Of a DNA stretch of 37,708 nt, positions 1 through 8,989 are shown one piece after another (position 1 is the stretch's first letter; each line of letters starts with the position of its first letter). The DNA lies in NCBI GenBank assembly GCA_017472365.1, contig JAFUQN010000107.1, positions 1 through 37,708 of the forward strand. The letters are read 5' to 3'. This DNA comes from Bacillota bacterium (GTDB lineage Bacteria; Bacillota; Clostridia; Peptostreptococcales; Anaerovoracaceae). Below the pieces are notes generated by a model. That model saw only the letters and a list, made by a program, of their open reading frames with translations. It ran no database searches and was not told where the DNA came from. The translations under genes and the position numbers were made by a program.

Positions 1-2085
1 GAATATTACAAGTGGATGCAGTGGCTTTTCATTCAGTTCTACAATAAGGGACTGGCATATAAGAAGAAGAACCCGGTTAACTGGTGTCCTTCCTGCCAGA
101 CCGTTCTGGCCAACGAACAGGTAGTAGACGGACACTGCGAACGCTGCAAAACTCCCGTAGGTAAGAAGAACCTGTCTCAGTGGTATCTGAAGATCACTGA
201 CTATGCAGATCGCCTGCTGGCTGATTTGGATAAGCTGGAAGGCTGGCCCTCCAAGGTCAAGACCATGCAGAAGAACTGGATCGGTAAGTCCACCGGTGCG
301 GAAATCACCTTCAAGGTGGAAGGCATGGATCTGGATATGACCGTATTCACCACCCGTGCGGATACCATCTTCGGTACTACCTTCATGGTACTGGCTCCGG
401 AACATCCTTATGTGAAGGAACTGGTCAACGGCGGTGGAAACGAAGAAGCCGTGGCTCAGTTCATGGATAAGATCCAGCATATGAGCGATATCGACAGAGC
501 TTCCACCACGCTGGAAAAGGAAGGTGTGTTCACCGGAAGATATGCTGTGAACCAGCTGACCAATAAGAAGATCCCCATCTACCTGGCTAACTATGTTCTG
601 ATGGACTATGGTACCGGTGTTGTAATGGGTGTACCGGCTCACGACGAAAGAGACTTTGACTTCGCTAAGAAGTATGATCTGGATATCATCCCTGTAGTAG
701 AACCTCCTGTGGATTCCAACATTGATCTGAACAACCTGGAAGCAGCCTTCGTAGCAGAAGGGAAGCTGATCAACTCCGGCGAATTCAATGGTATGGATAA
801 TCTGCCTGCCATTGAAAAAATCATCGGCATGATGGAAGAAAAGGGTATCGGTAAGGCTGCCACCAACTTCCGTCTGAGAGACTGGCTGATTTCCCGTCAA
901 AGATATTGGGGTTGCCCGATCCCGATGGTATATTGTGAAAAGTGTGGTTGGGTTCCTGAAAAGGAAGAAAACCTGCCGATCCTGCTGCCCACCGACGTGG
1001 AATTCACCGGTAAGGGTGAATCTCCGCTGACTACTTCCAAGACCTTCTCTGAAGCAACCTGCCCGCACTGCGGCGGTAAGGCTACCCGTGAAATGGATAC
1101 CATGGATACCTTCATGGACAGCTCCTGGTATTTCCTGAGATATTGCGATGCTAAGAACGACCAGGCGCCCTTCGATCAGAAGAAGGCTGGCTACTGGATG
1201 GCTGTTGACCAGTACATCGGTGGTGTAGAACACGCGATCCTGCACTTACTGTATGCAAGATTTTTCACTAAGGTTCTCTACGATCTGGATCTGTGTTCCG
1301 TGGACGAACCGTTCACCAATCTGCTGACTCAGGGTATGGTACTGAAAGATGGTACTAAGATGTCCAAGTCCGTTGGTAACGTTGTAAGTCCCGAAGAAAT
1401 CATCACCAAGTACGGTGCGGATACAGCTCGTCTCTTTATCATGTTCGCAGCTCCGCCGGAAAAGGAACTGGAATGGTCCGACACTGGCGTAGAAGGCAGC
1501 TTCCGCTTTATTAACCGTGTGTACAGACTGGTTTATGAACTGGCTGAAATCACTCAGGGCGTTCCTGCTGTCTACAAGCTGGAAGGGAAAGATGACAAGC
1601 AGATGGCTTATAAGCTGAATACCGTCATCAAGAGAGTTACCGATGACATTTCCATCCGTTTCAACTTCAATACTGCTATCAGTGCCATCATGGAACTGGT
1701 CAATGAAATGTATCGTTATAAGGAACTGGATGATGTGAATCTGGGTCTGTTGAAGGATGCGACCGAAAAGTTAGTTCTGATGCTGGCTCCCTTTGTTCCG
1801 CATGTCTGCGAAGAAATGTGGGAACACTTAGGTCATGAAGAACTGGTTTACAGAGCTCAGTGGCCGACTTACGACGAAAGCGCTATGGTACAGGATACCG
1901 TAGAAATCGTTGTACAGCTGAACGGTAAGGTAAAGGAACGTGTGGATGCTCCCACCGGTCTGGATAAGGATGCCTTTGCGGAAGCTGTTATGAATGAAGA
2001 AAAAGTTAAGGCATTGCTGGAAGGCAAGCAGATCATCAAGGTGATTTCTGTACCTGGAAAACTGCTGAATATCGTGGTTAAGTAA
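1..2085 (+). CDS. leuS: Leucyl-tRNA synthetase, 3' part (5' end outside window)
   Basis: Class I aminoacyl-tRNA synthetase that charges tRNA-Leu in the cytoplasm. The reading frame is open from base 1 (E-Y-Y-K-W before the first ATG at 16), so the gene is cut by the window edge. About 694 residues are visible of a protein normally near 800, so roughly the first 110, with the HIGH motif, are missing. Visible parts include the Cys-rich zinc-like segment (C-P-S-C ... C-E-R-C) near residues 29-50, the editing (CP1) domain with [12 protein letters not shown] near 110-125, a second C-x-x-C pair, the catalytic KMSKS loop at about 453-457, and the anticodon-binding C-terminus. The ATG at 16 is internal. 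A strong stem-loop covers its stop codon. Confidence 0.97.
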   Translation, partial: EYYKWMQWLFIQFYNKGLAYKKKNPVNWCPSCQTVLANEQVVDGHCERCKTPVGKKNLSQWYLKITDYADRLLADLDKLEGWPSKVKTMQKNWIGKSTGAEITFKVEGMDLDMTVFTTRADTIFGTTFMVLAPEHPYVKELVNGGGNEEAVAQFMDKIQHMSDIDRASTTLEKEGVFTGRYAVNQLTNKKIPIYLANYVLMDYGTGVVMGVPAHDERDFDFAKKYDLDIIPVVEPPVDSNIDLNNLEAAFVAEGKLINSGEFNGMDNLPAIEKIIGMMEEKGIGKAATNFRLRDWLISRQRYWGCPIPMVYCEKCGWVPEKEENLPILLPTDVEFTGKGESPLTTSKTFSEATCPHCGGKATREMDTMDTFMDSSWYFLRYCDAKNDQAPFDQKKAGYWMAVDQYIGGVEHAILHLLYARFFTKVLYDLDLCSVDEPFTNLLTQGMVLKDGTKMSKSVGNVVSPEEIITKYGADTARLFIMFAAPPEKELEWSDTGVEGSFRFINRVYRLVYELAEITQGVPAVYKLEGKDDKQMAYKLNTVIKRVTDDISIRFNFNTAISAIMELVNEMYRYKELDDVNLGLLKDATEKLVLMLAPFVPHVCEEMWEHLGHEELVYRAQWPTYDESAMVQDTVEIVVQLNGKVKERVDAPTGLDKDAFAEAVMNEEKVKALLEGKQIIKVISVPGKLLNIVVK

Positions 2086-2114
2086 ATCCTTAACCACGAT
2101 CGCCAAAGGCGATC
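2071..2114 (+). promoter_or_regulatory. Tandem stem-loops between leuS and rnjA
   Basis: A perfect 12-bp inverted repeat (ATCGTGGTTAAG at 2071-2082, CTTAACCACGAT at 2089-2100) places the leuS stop codon in its 6-base loop. A second 7-bp hairpin with an AAA loop (GATCGCC at 2098-2104, GGCGATC at 2108-2114) shares three bases with it. No T-run follows, so this is not a standard intrinsic terminator. It may be an RNA processing or stability element (inference). Confidence 0.55.
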
Positions 2115-2135
2115 CCTGGGAAAGGACGTATAAAT

Positions 2136-3815
2136 TTGAGAAGAACAGTGAGAAGAAAGGAAGGAAGTCCCGTCAGATTGATTCCGCTGGGCGGCTTACA
2201 TGAAATCGGTAAGAACATCACCGTCCTGGAATACAAGGATGATCTGATGATCATCGACTGCGGGATGTCATTCCCTGACGATGAGATGTTTGGTATCGAC
2301 ATCGTCATTCCCGATTTTACCTATCTCATCAAAAATCGTGAGAAAATCCGCGGTATGGTCATTACTCACGGACACGAAGACCATATCGGAGCCATCCCGT
2401 ACCTAGTGAACGAAATCAACCTTCCGATCTACGGAACGCGTCTGACGCTGGGACTGGTGGAAAATAAATTAAAAGAACACAATTTAAAGGCGAAGCTGAA
2501 AGTTGTACGCCCGGGCGATAAGATCAAGCTGGGTGCGTTTTCTGTGGAAACGATCCGTACGACTCATTCCATTGCCGACTCGATCTGTCTGTGTATCGAT
2601 ACTCCGGCAGGAAAGATCTTCCATACCGGTGACTTCAAAGTGGATTACACTCCGCTGGAAGGCCAGCCCATCGATTTTCACCGTCTTGCCGAAATTGGAA
2701 ATGAAGGCGTACTGCTTCTGATGGCGGACAGCACCAATGCAGAACGAAAGGGATACACTCCTTCGGAACGTACGGTAGGGGTGACCATTGAAAACATTTT
2801 CCGTAACTGTACTTCCAGAATCCTGGTGGCCACATTCTCGTCCAACATCCATCGCGTACAGAAGATCATCGATACAGCGGTGCAGTATAACAGGAAGGTT
2901 GCCATCTCCGGAAGATCCATGATCAACGTGGTAAATCTGGCCATAGAGCTGGGTTATATCACAGTGCCGGCCGGAACCCTGGTCGATATCAATAAGATCC
3001 GTCATATCAAGGATTCTGAGCTCGTGATCATTACCACAGGAAGTCAGGGTGAACCCATGTCGGCTCTGTCGCGCATGGCATCCAACGATCACAAGGCTGT
3101 ACAAATCAAGAAGGGGGACGTGGTCGTTTTATCTTCCAGCCCCATTCCCGGAAATGAAAAGACCATTTCCAATGTTGTCAATAAATTGTTTGAAAAGGGC
3201 GCAGAAGTAATTTACAGCGATATCGCTGATATCCATGTTTCGGGCCATGCCTGCGCCGAAGAACTGAAGCTGATCCATTCTCTTCTGAAACCGAAATTCT
3301 TTGTACCCGTTCACGGTGAATACCGTCATCTGCGTCAGCATGCGATGATTGCGGAAGAACTGGGTATGGATAAAAAGAACATCTTTATGATGGATAATGG
3401 AGAAGTGTTGGAAATCAGCCCGAACAAAGCCGTAAAGACGAAGGAAGAAGTTCCCTGTCAGGGTGTCATGGTCGATGGCCTCGGCGTCGGTGATGTTGGA
3501 AATATCGTTCTCCGTGACCGTAAGCTGCTTTCGGAAGGCGGTCTGATCATCGTTGCTGTCGGTATCGAACGCAGTACCGGTGAAGTAATGACCGGACCGG
3601 ACATCATTTCCCGCGGATTTGTCTATGTGAGAGAAGCAGAAGATCTGATCGAACAGATGCGCCGCATTGCATTTGACAGACTGCAGATCTGCCGCGTGGA
3701 AGGAATCCGTGACTGGGCAGCGATGAAGAACTGGGTTCGCGATGATCTGAGAGATTATATTTATCAGACCACAAAGAGAAGTCCGGTAATCCTGCCGATC
3801 TTTATGGAAGTATAA
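2136..3815 (+). CDS. rnjA: Ribonuclease J
   Basis: Metallo-beta-lactamase/beta-CASP ribonuclease with endonuclease and 5'-3' exonuclease activity in Bacillota mRNA decay and rRNA maturation. The 559 residues match the usual size of about 555. The metal-binding signature H-x-H-x-D-H is at residues 78-83 (in ITHGHEDHIG), followed by the beta-CASP region and a later SGH motif and PVHGEYRHL segment. The start is TTG at 2136, placed by GGGAAAGGA at 2118-2126; no ATG gives a full-length N-terminus with MRRTVRRKEGSPVRLIPLGG. It lies 50 bases after leuS, behind two stem-loops and with no terminator. The next gene, ylbF, belongs to a family linked to RNA processing. The sequence alone does not separate J1 from J2; only one copy is seen here. 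Confidence 0.95.
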   Translation: MRRTVRRKEGSPVRLIPLGGLHEIGKNITVLEYKDDLMIIDCGMSFPDDEMFGIDIVIPDFTYLIKNREKIRGMVITHGHEDHIGAIPYLVNEINLPIYGTRLTLGLVENKLKEHNLKAKLKVVRPGDKIKLGAFSVETIRTTHSIADSICLCIDTPAGKIFHTGDFKVDYTPLEGQPIDFHRLAEIGNEGVLLLMADSTNAERKGYTPSERTVGVTIENIFRNCTSRILVATFSSNIHRVQKIIDTAVQYNRKVAISGRSMINVVNLAIELGYITVPAGTLVDINKIRHIKDSELVIITTGSQGEPMSALSRMASNDHKAVQIKKGDVVVLSSSPIPGNEKTISNVVNKLFEKGAEVIYSDIADIHVSGHACAEELKLIHSLLKPKFFVPVHGEYRHLRQHAMIAEELGMDKKNIFMMDNGEVLEISPNKAVKTKEEVPCQGVMVDGLGVGDVGNIVLRDRKLLSEGGLIIVAVGIERSTGEVMTGPDIISRGFVYVREAEDLIEQMRRIAFDRLQICRVEGIRDWAAMKNWVRDDLRDYIYQTTKRSPVILPIFMEV

Positions 3816-3831
3816 TTGGAGGTAACCTAAC

Positions 3832-4173
3832 ATGAATCAGATCAATGTACATGATAAAGCACATGAACTGGCAAGAGCTCTGAAAGAATCCGATCAGTAT
3901 AAGGCTTATGTTCAGCTGAAAGAACAGGTCGATGCAAAGCCGGAACTGGCAGCAATGCTGAATGACTTCAATGAAAAGAATACCGCGCTGCAGGCACAGC
4001 ACATGATGACTGGTAAGATGGACGAAGAAGCTCTGGAAGAAGTAAAGAAGTTATATGCCATCGTTATTGCTGATCCGCTGGCAAACATGTATTTACAGGC
4101 AAATCTGGCATTTTCCCAGCTGATCAACGATATTTACACCATTTTAGGGGAAGTGATTCGAGTTGGACAGTAA
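3832..4173 (+). CDS. YlbF/YmcA (RicF/RicA) family protein
   Basis: Small, mostly helical 113-residue protein of the YlbF/YmcA family. In B. subtilis the family members RicA, RicF and RicT form an Fe-S-linked complex that influences RNase Y-dependent mRNA maturation, competence and sporulation. The central stretch with PELAAMLNDF and the following helix are characteristic of the family, and the length is typical. ATG at 3832 has TTGGAGGT upstream. It lies 16 bases after rnjA and overlaps pepP by 11 bases, so the three genes look co-transcribed. Pairing with RNase J supports an RNA-metabolism role here (inference). Whether it is the YlbF or the YmcA orthologue is not decided by sequence inspection. 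Confidence 0.82.
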   Translation: MNQINVHDKAHELARALKESDQYKAYVQLKEQVDAKPELAAMLNDFNEKNTALQAQHMMTGKMDEEALEEVKKLYAIVIADPLANMYLQANLAFSQLINDIYTILGEVIRVGQ

Positions 4174-5245
4174 AAAGGTTTATGTAAACCGACTGGAACG
4201 CGTTCGATCTTTAATGAAAGAACGCGGTATGGAGGGCCTTTGGATCTCCAAACGTGAAAATCAGGGATATGTGACGGGATTTCCTTCTTCGGATGTGTTT
4301 GTTCTTTTAACAGAAACCGATAACTATCTGATCACTGATTTCCGTTACATCGAAGCTGTGAAAGATGCCTGCGAACCGCTGTTTACCATTATTATGACGG
4401 ACAATGGCTGTTCGGTTTGGGATGCGGTCAGAAAGATCGGGGTTAAAACCCTTGGAATTGAAGAAAATGTTCTGACTGTGGCAGATTTAAAGCAGATTCA
4501 GGAAGCACTTCCTCAGGCTGAACTCCTTGATGCATCCGGACTGATCGAACAGATCCGTATCATTAAAGATGAAGCTGAGTTGGAATCCATGGGTAAGGCA
4601 ATCGCCCTGGCTGAACGCTGCTTCTCTCATATGCTGACTGTGCTGCATGCAGGCATGACGGAAAAAGAAGGCGCTCTTGAAATTGAAATGTTTCTGAAAA
4701 AGAACGGAGCGGAACGGTTGTCGTTCCCTACAATCTGCGTTTCCGGTGCCAGAACGTCCTTACCTCACGGTGAACCCAGTGACAAAATCATCGAAAATGG
4801 TGATTTCGTTACCATGGATTTCGGTTGTGTCGTGGATGGTTACTGTTCCGATATGACCAGAACCGTCGGGATCGGACACGTCAGCGGCGAACAGAAGGAA
4901 ATCTACGAACTGGTGCTGAAAGCACAGGAGAATTGCTTACGAAATTTGAAAGCGGGCGTCTCCTGGAAGGAGGGCGACCGGTTTGCCAGAGATATTATTG
5001 AAGAAGCCGGCTACGGTCAGTTCTTCGGCCACGGTACCGGTCACGGTGTCGGTTTGGAAATCCACGAAGCTCCTACCATGAGTCCGAGAGGCAACGGTAT
5101 TTTCCGTGAAAATATGACGGTTACTGTCGAACCCGGAATTTATTTACCAAAGAAGTTCGGCGTACGAATTGAGGACTTGTCTATTATCACTTCTTTTGGT
5201 ATAATAAATAAAGTTAAGTCAAATAAGGAATTAATAATTCTTTAA
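4163..5245 (+). CDS. pepP: Xaa-Pro aminopeptidase (M24 family)
   Basis: Cytoplasmic metallopeptidase of the aminopeptidase P/creatinase family (YqhT-like) that removes an N-terminal residue preceding proline. Its 360 residues comprise an N-terminal creatinase-like domain (1-130) and a pita-bread catalytic domain. The five expected dinuclear-metal ligands are visible: D219 (MDFG), D230 (CSDMTRT), H294 (GTGHGVG), E323 (VEPGIY) and E337 (RIEDL). The start is TTG at 4163 inside the end of the ylbF-family gene, served by AGGGGAAG about 10 bases upstream. As in B. subtilis it lies directly upstream of efp. The efp promoter is embedded in its last codons. Confidence 0.92.
   Translation: MDSKKVYVNRLERVRSLMKERGMEGLWISKRENQGYVTGFPSSDVFVLLTETDNYLITDFRYIEAVKDACEPLFTIIMTDNGCSVWDAVRKIGVKTLGIEENVLTVADLKQIQEALPQAELLDASGLIEQIRIIKDEAELESMGKAIALAERCFSHMLTVLHAGMTEKEGALEIEMFLKKNGAERLSFPTICVSGARTSLPHGEPSDKIIENGDFVTMDFGCVVDGYCSDMTRTVGIGHVSGEQKEIYELVLKAQENCLRNLKAGVSWKEGDRFARDIIEEAGYGQFFGHGTGHGVGLEIHEAPTMSPRGNGIFRENMTVTVEPGIYLPKKFGVRIEDLSIITSFGIINKVKSNKELIIL
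5177..5205 (+). promoter_or_regulatory. Sigma-A-type promoter for efp
   Basis: TTGTCT (5177-5182), 17 bp, TATAAT (5200-5205), lying inside the 3' end of pepP. The predicted start near 5212 gives a leader of about 90 bases. That leader carries a 5-bp GCCCG/CGGGC hairpin (5269-5282) just before the GGAGG Shine-Dalgarno at 5289-5293. Confidence 0.75.
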
Positions 5246-5303
5246 AAATAGCACGAAATAGCGAAACAGCCCGTGATCGGGCAAAAACGGAGGTTTTTTT
5301 ATT

Positions 5304-5870
5304 ATGATTTATGCAAGTGATTTCAGAAAGGGCGTAACTTTTGACATCAATGGCGACCCGCATGTAGTTATCGATTTCCAGCACGTTAAGCCTGGTAAGG
5401 GTGCTGCTTTCGTTCGTACCAAGTACAAGAACATTCTGACTGGTGCTACCAGAGAAGAAGCGTTCAACCCGGACGACAAGTTCCCCAAGGCTCACATCGA
5501 AACCAGACAGATGCAGTATCTGTACAACGATGGTGAACTGTACTACTTCATGGACCCTGAAACCTACGACCAGGTTCCTCTGGCTGCTGAACAGGTTGAA
5601 GATGCCATCAGATTCCTGAGAGAAAATGATGAAGCTACCATCAAGTTCTACAAGGGTTCCGCATTCCTGGTAGAAGCTCCGAACTTCGTTAACCTGAAGG
5701 TTATCGAAACTGAACCGGGCGTTAAGGGTAACACCGCTACCAACGTTACCAAGGCTGCTACTGTAGAAACCGGCGCTGTTATTCAGGTTCCCATCTTCAT
5801 CGAAGAAGGCGAAGTGATTCAGATCGACACCAGAGAAGGTGGCGGTATCTACCTGGGAAGAGCAAAATAG
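5304..5870 (+). CDS. efp: Translation elongation factor P
   Basis: EF-P binds between the P and E sites of stalled ribosomes and speeds peptide-bond formation at polyproline stretches. At 188 residues it has the normal length: an N-terminal KOW-like domain followed by two OB domains ending in [12 protein letters not shown]. The modified loop reads [10 protein letters not shown], with a lysine at position 32 where beta-lysylated or 5-aminopentanol-modified lysines occur in other species. No modification enzyme is visible in the window. ATG at 5304 follows GGAGG. Codon choice is highly biased (GTT, GCT, AAG, GAA), as expected for a strongly expressed gene. It has its own promoter and terminator. 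Confidence 0.97.
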   Translation: MIYASDFRKGVTFDINGDPHVVIDFQHVKPGKGAAFVRTKYKNILTGATREEAFNPDDKFPKAHIETRQMQYLYNDGELYYFMDPETYDQVPLAAEQVEDAIRFLRENDEATIKFYKGSAFLVEAPNFVNLKVIETEPGVKGNTATNVTKAATVETGAVIQVPIFIEEGEVIQIDTREGGGIYLGRAK

Positions 5871-5883
5871 CAATTCGCAATGT

Positions 5884-5914
5884 AAAAGAACCGGGACGAT
5901 CTCGGTTCTTTTTC
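5884..5914 (+). terminator. Intrinsic terminator after efp
   Basis: A 10-bp stem AAAAGAACCG (5884-5893)/CGGTTCTTTT (5903-5912), extendable inward, leads into a T-rich tail (TTTTTCTT). It lies 13 bases after the efp stop. Confidence 0.88.
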
Positions 5915-5963
5915 TTAATTCAGGCGATATTGGATTGGAGACTCCATAGAAAGAGACAGAATT

Positions 5964-7019
5964 ATGAGCAGTAAAAGAAGAAAGAAAAAGGGTAATGGTC
6001 TTCTGATCGGTGTGATCGTCGTGATCGCGCTTATCGCCATCGGTGTTGGCGGCTTTTCTGTGATCATGGGCGATGCTGATAAAGCATTTGATCCTGACAG
6101 CACAGCCATGATGACCGTGGAAATCCCCTCGGGGACTACTACCACAGGAATTGGAAACCTCCTGGTGGAACAAGGTGTCATCGACAGTGCAGATTCTTTT
6201 AAATTACAATCGAAAATGAAGGGGATGGACGGTAAATACAAGGCGGGAGAATATACGTTATCGCCGTCCATGACCATGACTGAAATCATGGAAATCCTGG
6301 TTTCCGGAAATGTCAATACCCTACGTTTTACCATTCCCGAAGGCCTTCGTGTTGACGAGGTGGCGGACAAGCTGGAAGCGGAAGGATTGATCAACCGCGA
6401 TATTTTCATGAAAGAAATTGAAAGCGGCGAATTCAACTATCGTTTTCTGAAAGATGCTCCCGCAGGTGAACTGCATTTGGAAGGATATTTATATCCGAAT
6501 ACTTACGATGTTTTCACCACTGCCAGCGAGCATGACATTATCGACCGGCTTCTGCGTCAGCTGGATTCTGTATTTACGGATGAAATGTATGCAAGAGCAG
6601 AAGAACTGGGTATGGACATCAACGAAGTCATGACTATCGCTTCGCTGATTGAACGTGAAACCATGGTGGACAGTGAAAAGGCCAAGGTGGCCAGCGTTAT
6701 CTATAACCGCCTGGATATTGGAATGAGACTCCAGATTGATGCTACCGTTCAATATGCCATGGGCGAATCGAAACAGTTCCTAACCTATAAGGATCTGGAA
6801 ATCGAGTCTCCCTACAATACATATCAGATCGATGGACTTCCTCCCGGACCCATTTGTTCTCCCAGTGAAGCCTCCATCAAGGCGGCCTTATATCCGGAGG
6901 ACACCGATTACATCTATTATGTACTGAGCGCAGCTAAAGACGGTACTCACAAATTTGCGAAGACTGGAAGTGAGTTCCAGAAATACAAGCAGGAGTACAA
7001 GAACGCATACGGAATTTAA
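5964..7019 (+). CDS. mltG: Endolytic transglycosylase MltG (YceG-like)
   Basis: Membrane-anchored lytic transglycosylase that cleaves nascent peptidoglycan strands and sets glycan length. The 351 residues contain a short basic N-terminus (KRRKKK), one transmembrane helix at about 13-35, a LysM-like subdomain and the YceG catalytic domain. The catalytic glutamate is about residue 230 in ASLIERETM, followed by VASVIYNRL and the LPPGPICSP motif typical of the family. ATG at 5964 has only a weak purine-rich stretch upstream. The order mltG-trmR-U32 matches B. subtilis yrrL-yrrM-yrrN/O. The next gene starts 10 bases later, so the three are probably one transcript; no clear promoter is seen in the short gap after the efp terminator. 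Confidence 0.93.
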   Translation: MSSKRRKKKGNGLLIGVIVVIALIAIGVGGFSVIMGDADKAFDPDSTAMMTVEIPSGTTTTGIGNLLVEQGVIDSADSFKLQSKMKGMDGKYKAGEYTLSPSMTMTEIMEILVSGNVNTLRFTIPEGLRVDEVADKLEAEGLINRDIFMKEIESGEFNYRFLKDAPAGELHLEGYLYPNTYDVFTTASEHDIIDRLLRQLDSVFTDEMYARAEELGMDINEVMTIASLIERETMVDSEKAKVASVIYNRLDIGMRLQIDATVQYAMGESKQFLTYKDLEIESPYNTYQIDGLPPGPICSPSEASIKAALYPEDTDYIYYVLSAAKDGTHKFAKTGSEFQKYKQEYKNAYGI

Positions 7020-7029
7020 AGGTAATTAC

Positions 7030-7773
7030 ATGGAAACCAGAAACATTACTGTCCCTGAAACAGCAGAATACATTGAAGGTCTTTATCATCAGCCAAATGC
7101 GCATCTTCGTGCACTCCGGGAAAAAAGCGACGCTGAACTGGTCCCGATTCTTCTCGGTGAAACGGAACCGCTTCTTCAGCAGCTGATTCTTCTGCGACAA
7201 CCGAAACGCATTTTGGAAATCGGAACAGCTGTGGGATATGGAGCGATTTGCTTTGCCACATGGGCACCGGATGCTACGGTCACGACCATTGAATATTCCC
7301 CTGAGATGGTGGAAGCTGCACGGAAAAACATTGAAGATGCAGGTTATGCGGATCGTGTAACCGTTTGGGAGGGCGATGCCCGTCAGGTACTTGCAGATCT
7401 TCAAACGGATCCCTTGAATCTGGAACAGCCGTATGACTTTATTTTCATCGATGCTGGAAAAGGTCATTATCTGGAATTTTGGAGTCTCAGTCTTCCGATG
7501 ATGGCAAAGGACTGCATTGTAGCTTCCGACAATGTTCTGTTTAAGGGCCTGACAGCTTCCGATGTGTTTGAGGCCCCAGGAAAGAAAAAGAGAAAACACC
7601 GTACCATCGTACGACGTCTTCGGAAGTATCTGGATTATCTGGCACACGCAGATGGCCTGATTACATCAGTCCTTGCGGTGGGAGACGGACTTGCCATTAC
7701 AACAGTTCAAGATCCTGAGCTGGTGAAAGCCCAGTGGAATTTAGAAAAAATTATGGAGAATACGAATGAATAA
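7030..7773 (+). CDS. trmR: SAM-dependent O-methyltransferase, TrmR-like (tRNA 5-hydroxyuridine methyltransferase)
   Basis: Class I SAM-dependent methyltransferase of the COMT-like O-methyltransferase family. The SAM-binding motif ILEIGTAVGYGA is at residues 61-72, a second motif VTTIEYS follows, and FIFIDAGKGHY carries the metal/substrate aspartate. In B. subtilis the homologue YrrM (TrmR) methylates ho5U34 of tRNA to mo5U. The TrmR assignment rests on family plus context: mltG upstream and a U32 (TrhP-type) gene that overlaps it by 8 bases, as in yrrLMNO. Start ATG 7030 follows AAAGGT; in-frame codons upstream lie inside mltG. A basic insert, GKKKRKHR, near residue 182 could contact RNA. Some other small-molecule O-methyltransferase is possible but less likely here. 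Confidence 0.82.
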   Translation: METRNITVPETAEYIEGLYHQPNAHLRALREKSDAELVPILLGETEPLLQQLILLRQPKRILEIGTAVGYGAICFATWAPDATVTTIEYSPEMVEAARKNIEDAGYADRVTVWEGDARQVLADLQTDPLNLEQPYDFIFIDAGKGHYLEFWSLSLPMMAKDCIVASDNVLFKGLTASDVFEAPGKKKRKHRTIVRRLRKYLDYLAHADGLITSVLAVGDGLAITTVQDPELVKAQWNLEKIMENTNE

Positions 7774-8989
7774 AATCGAACTTCTGGCTCCTGCCGGAGA
7801 TTTGGAAAAACTGAAAATCGCCATTGATTACGGTGCAGATGCCGTTTATCTGGCTGGCGAACTGTTTGGTCTTCGTGCCGGAGCGAAAAATTTTACGATT
7901 GAAGAAATGGAAGAAGGGGTCGCTTATGCCCATGAACGCGGAAAGAAAGTTCATCTGACTCTGAATATTTTCGCCCACAACGAAGATATCAATGCTCTTG
8001 AAACTTATTTGGATGAGATTGCACACATTCCTTTTGATGCGTTCATTATTTCCGATGCGGGTATCATTTCTTTGGTGATGGAAAAACTGCCCGGCCGTGA
8101 GATCCATCTCAGTACCCAGGCAAATACCACAAACTACAGAACTGCTGAATTCTGGCATCGTCAGGGCGTAAAGAGAGTCGTTTTAGGCCGCGAAATGTCC
8201 TTAGAAGATATTCGCACCACACGTAAAAATCTTTCGCCTACAATGGAAATTGAAGCCTTTGTACACGGTGCAATGTGCATTTCTTATTCCGGCCGTTGCC
8301 TGTTATCCAACTTTATGACCGAACGCGGTGCAAACCAGGGGCAGTGTGCACATCCCTGCAGATATAAGTACGCTCTGATGGAAGAAAAGAGACCCGGTGA
8401 ATTCTACCCTGTGGAAGAAGACAATCGCGGAACTTATATTTTCAACTCCAAGGATATGTGCATGATCGAGCACATCCCTGAACTGATTGAAGCGGGATTG
8501 GCATCTCTGAAAATCGAAGGCAGAATGAAGAGCGTCTTCTATGTGGCTACAGTTGTAAGAGCATACCGCCAGGCTATCGATGCATATTACGCTGATCCTG
8601 AAGGATGGACGTTCAAAGACGAATGGCTGGAAGAGTTGAAAAAGGTATCAAACCGTCATTTTACCAACGGCTTCTACTACAATAAGCCCAGAAATGTTGA
8701 CCAGAACTATGAAACCAGCGCTTACTACCGCGAGTTCACATTTATTGGTCTCGTTCTCGATTACGATCCCGAAACAAAGATCGCAACTGTAGAACAGAGA
8801 AATAAAATCAGTGAAGGCGATTTTGTAGAAGTGTTCGGACCAGGAAATACTTGTTTTACCCAGACCATTGAAGGAATGACTGACGAGGAGGGAACGCCCA
8901 TCACGGCTGCTCCTCACGCCCAGCAGATCGTGAAGATTCCCATGGCTCAGCCGGTTGGTAAAAATTTCATGGTCAGACGACATATTTAG
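7766..8989 (+). CDS. trhP: Peptidase U32 family protein, TrhP-like (tRNA U34 hydroxylation)
   Basis: Peptidase U32 family proteins such as E. coli TrhP (YegQ) and B. subtilis YrrN/YrrO are needed for prephenate-dependent hydroxylation of tRNA U34 to ho5U. This 407-residue protein has a TIM-barrel-like N-terminus (LLAPAGDLEKLKIAIDYGAD) and the U32 signature with cysteines C171, C178, C194 and C198, which in this family can hold an Fe-S cluster. A C-terminal beta-rich domain follows. It starts at ATG 7766, overlapping the trmR-like gene by 8 bases, so the two are likely translationally coupled. B. subtilis has two tandem U32 genes here; this genome shows one, of the longer YrrO type. A protease function is an old family label and is less supported. 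Confidence 0.8.
   Translation: MNKIELLAPAGDLEKLKIAIDYGADAVYLAGELFGLRAGAKNFTIEEMEEGVAYAHERGKKVHLTLNIFAHNEDINALETYLDEIAHIPFDAFIISDAGIISLVMEKLPGREIHLSTQANTTNYRTAEFWHRQGVKRVVLGREMSLEDIRTTRKNLSPTMEIEAFVHGAMCISYSGRCLLSNFMTERGANQGQCAHPCRYKYALMEEKRPGEFYPVEEDNRGTYIFNSKDMCMIEHIPELIEAGLASLKIEGRMKSVFYVATVVRAYRQAIDAYYADPEGWTFKDEWLEELKKVSNRHFTNGFYYNKPRNVDQNYETSAYYREFTFIGLVLDYDPETKIATVEQRNKISEGDFVEVFGPGNTCFTQTIEGMTDEEGTPITAAPHAQQIVKIPMAQPVGKNFMVRRHI

Noticed and set aside
1-15. leuS starting at ATG 16
   Set aside because: The frame is open to base 1 with typical LeuS residues and the product would lack the catalytic HIGH region; the gene is simply cut by the window.
2484-3104. 206-residue open frame on the - strand
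   Set aside because: It lies wholly inside rnjA, has no family features or ribosome site, and its composition is that of an antisense shadow.
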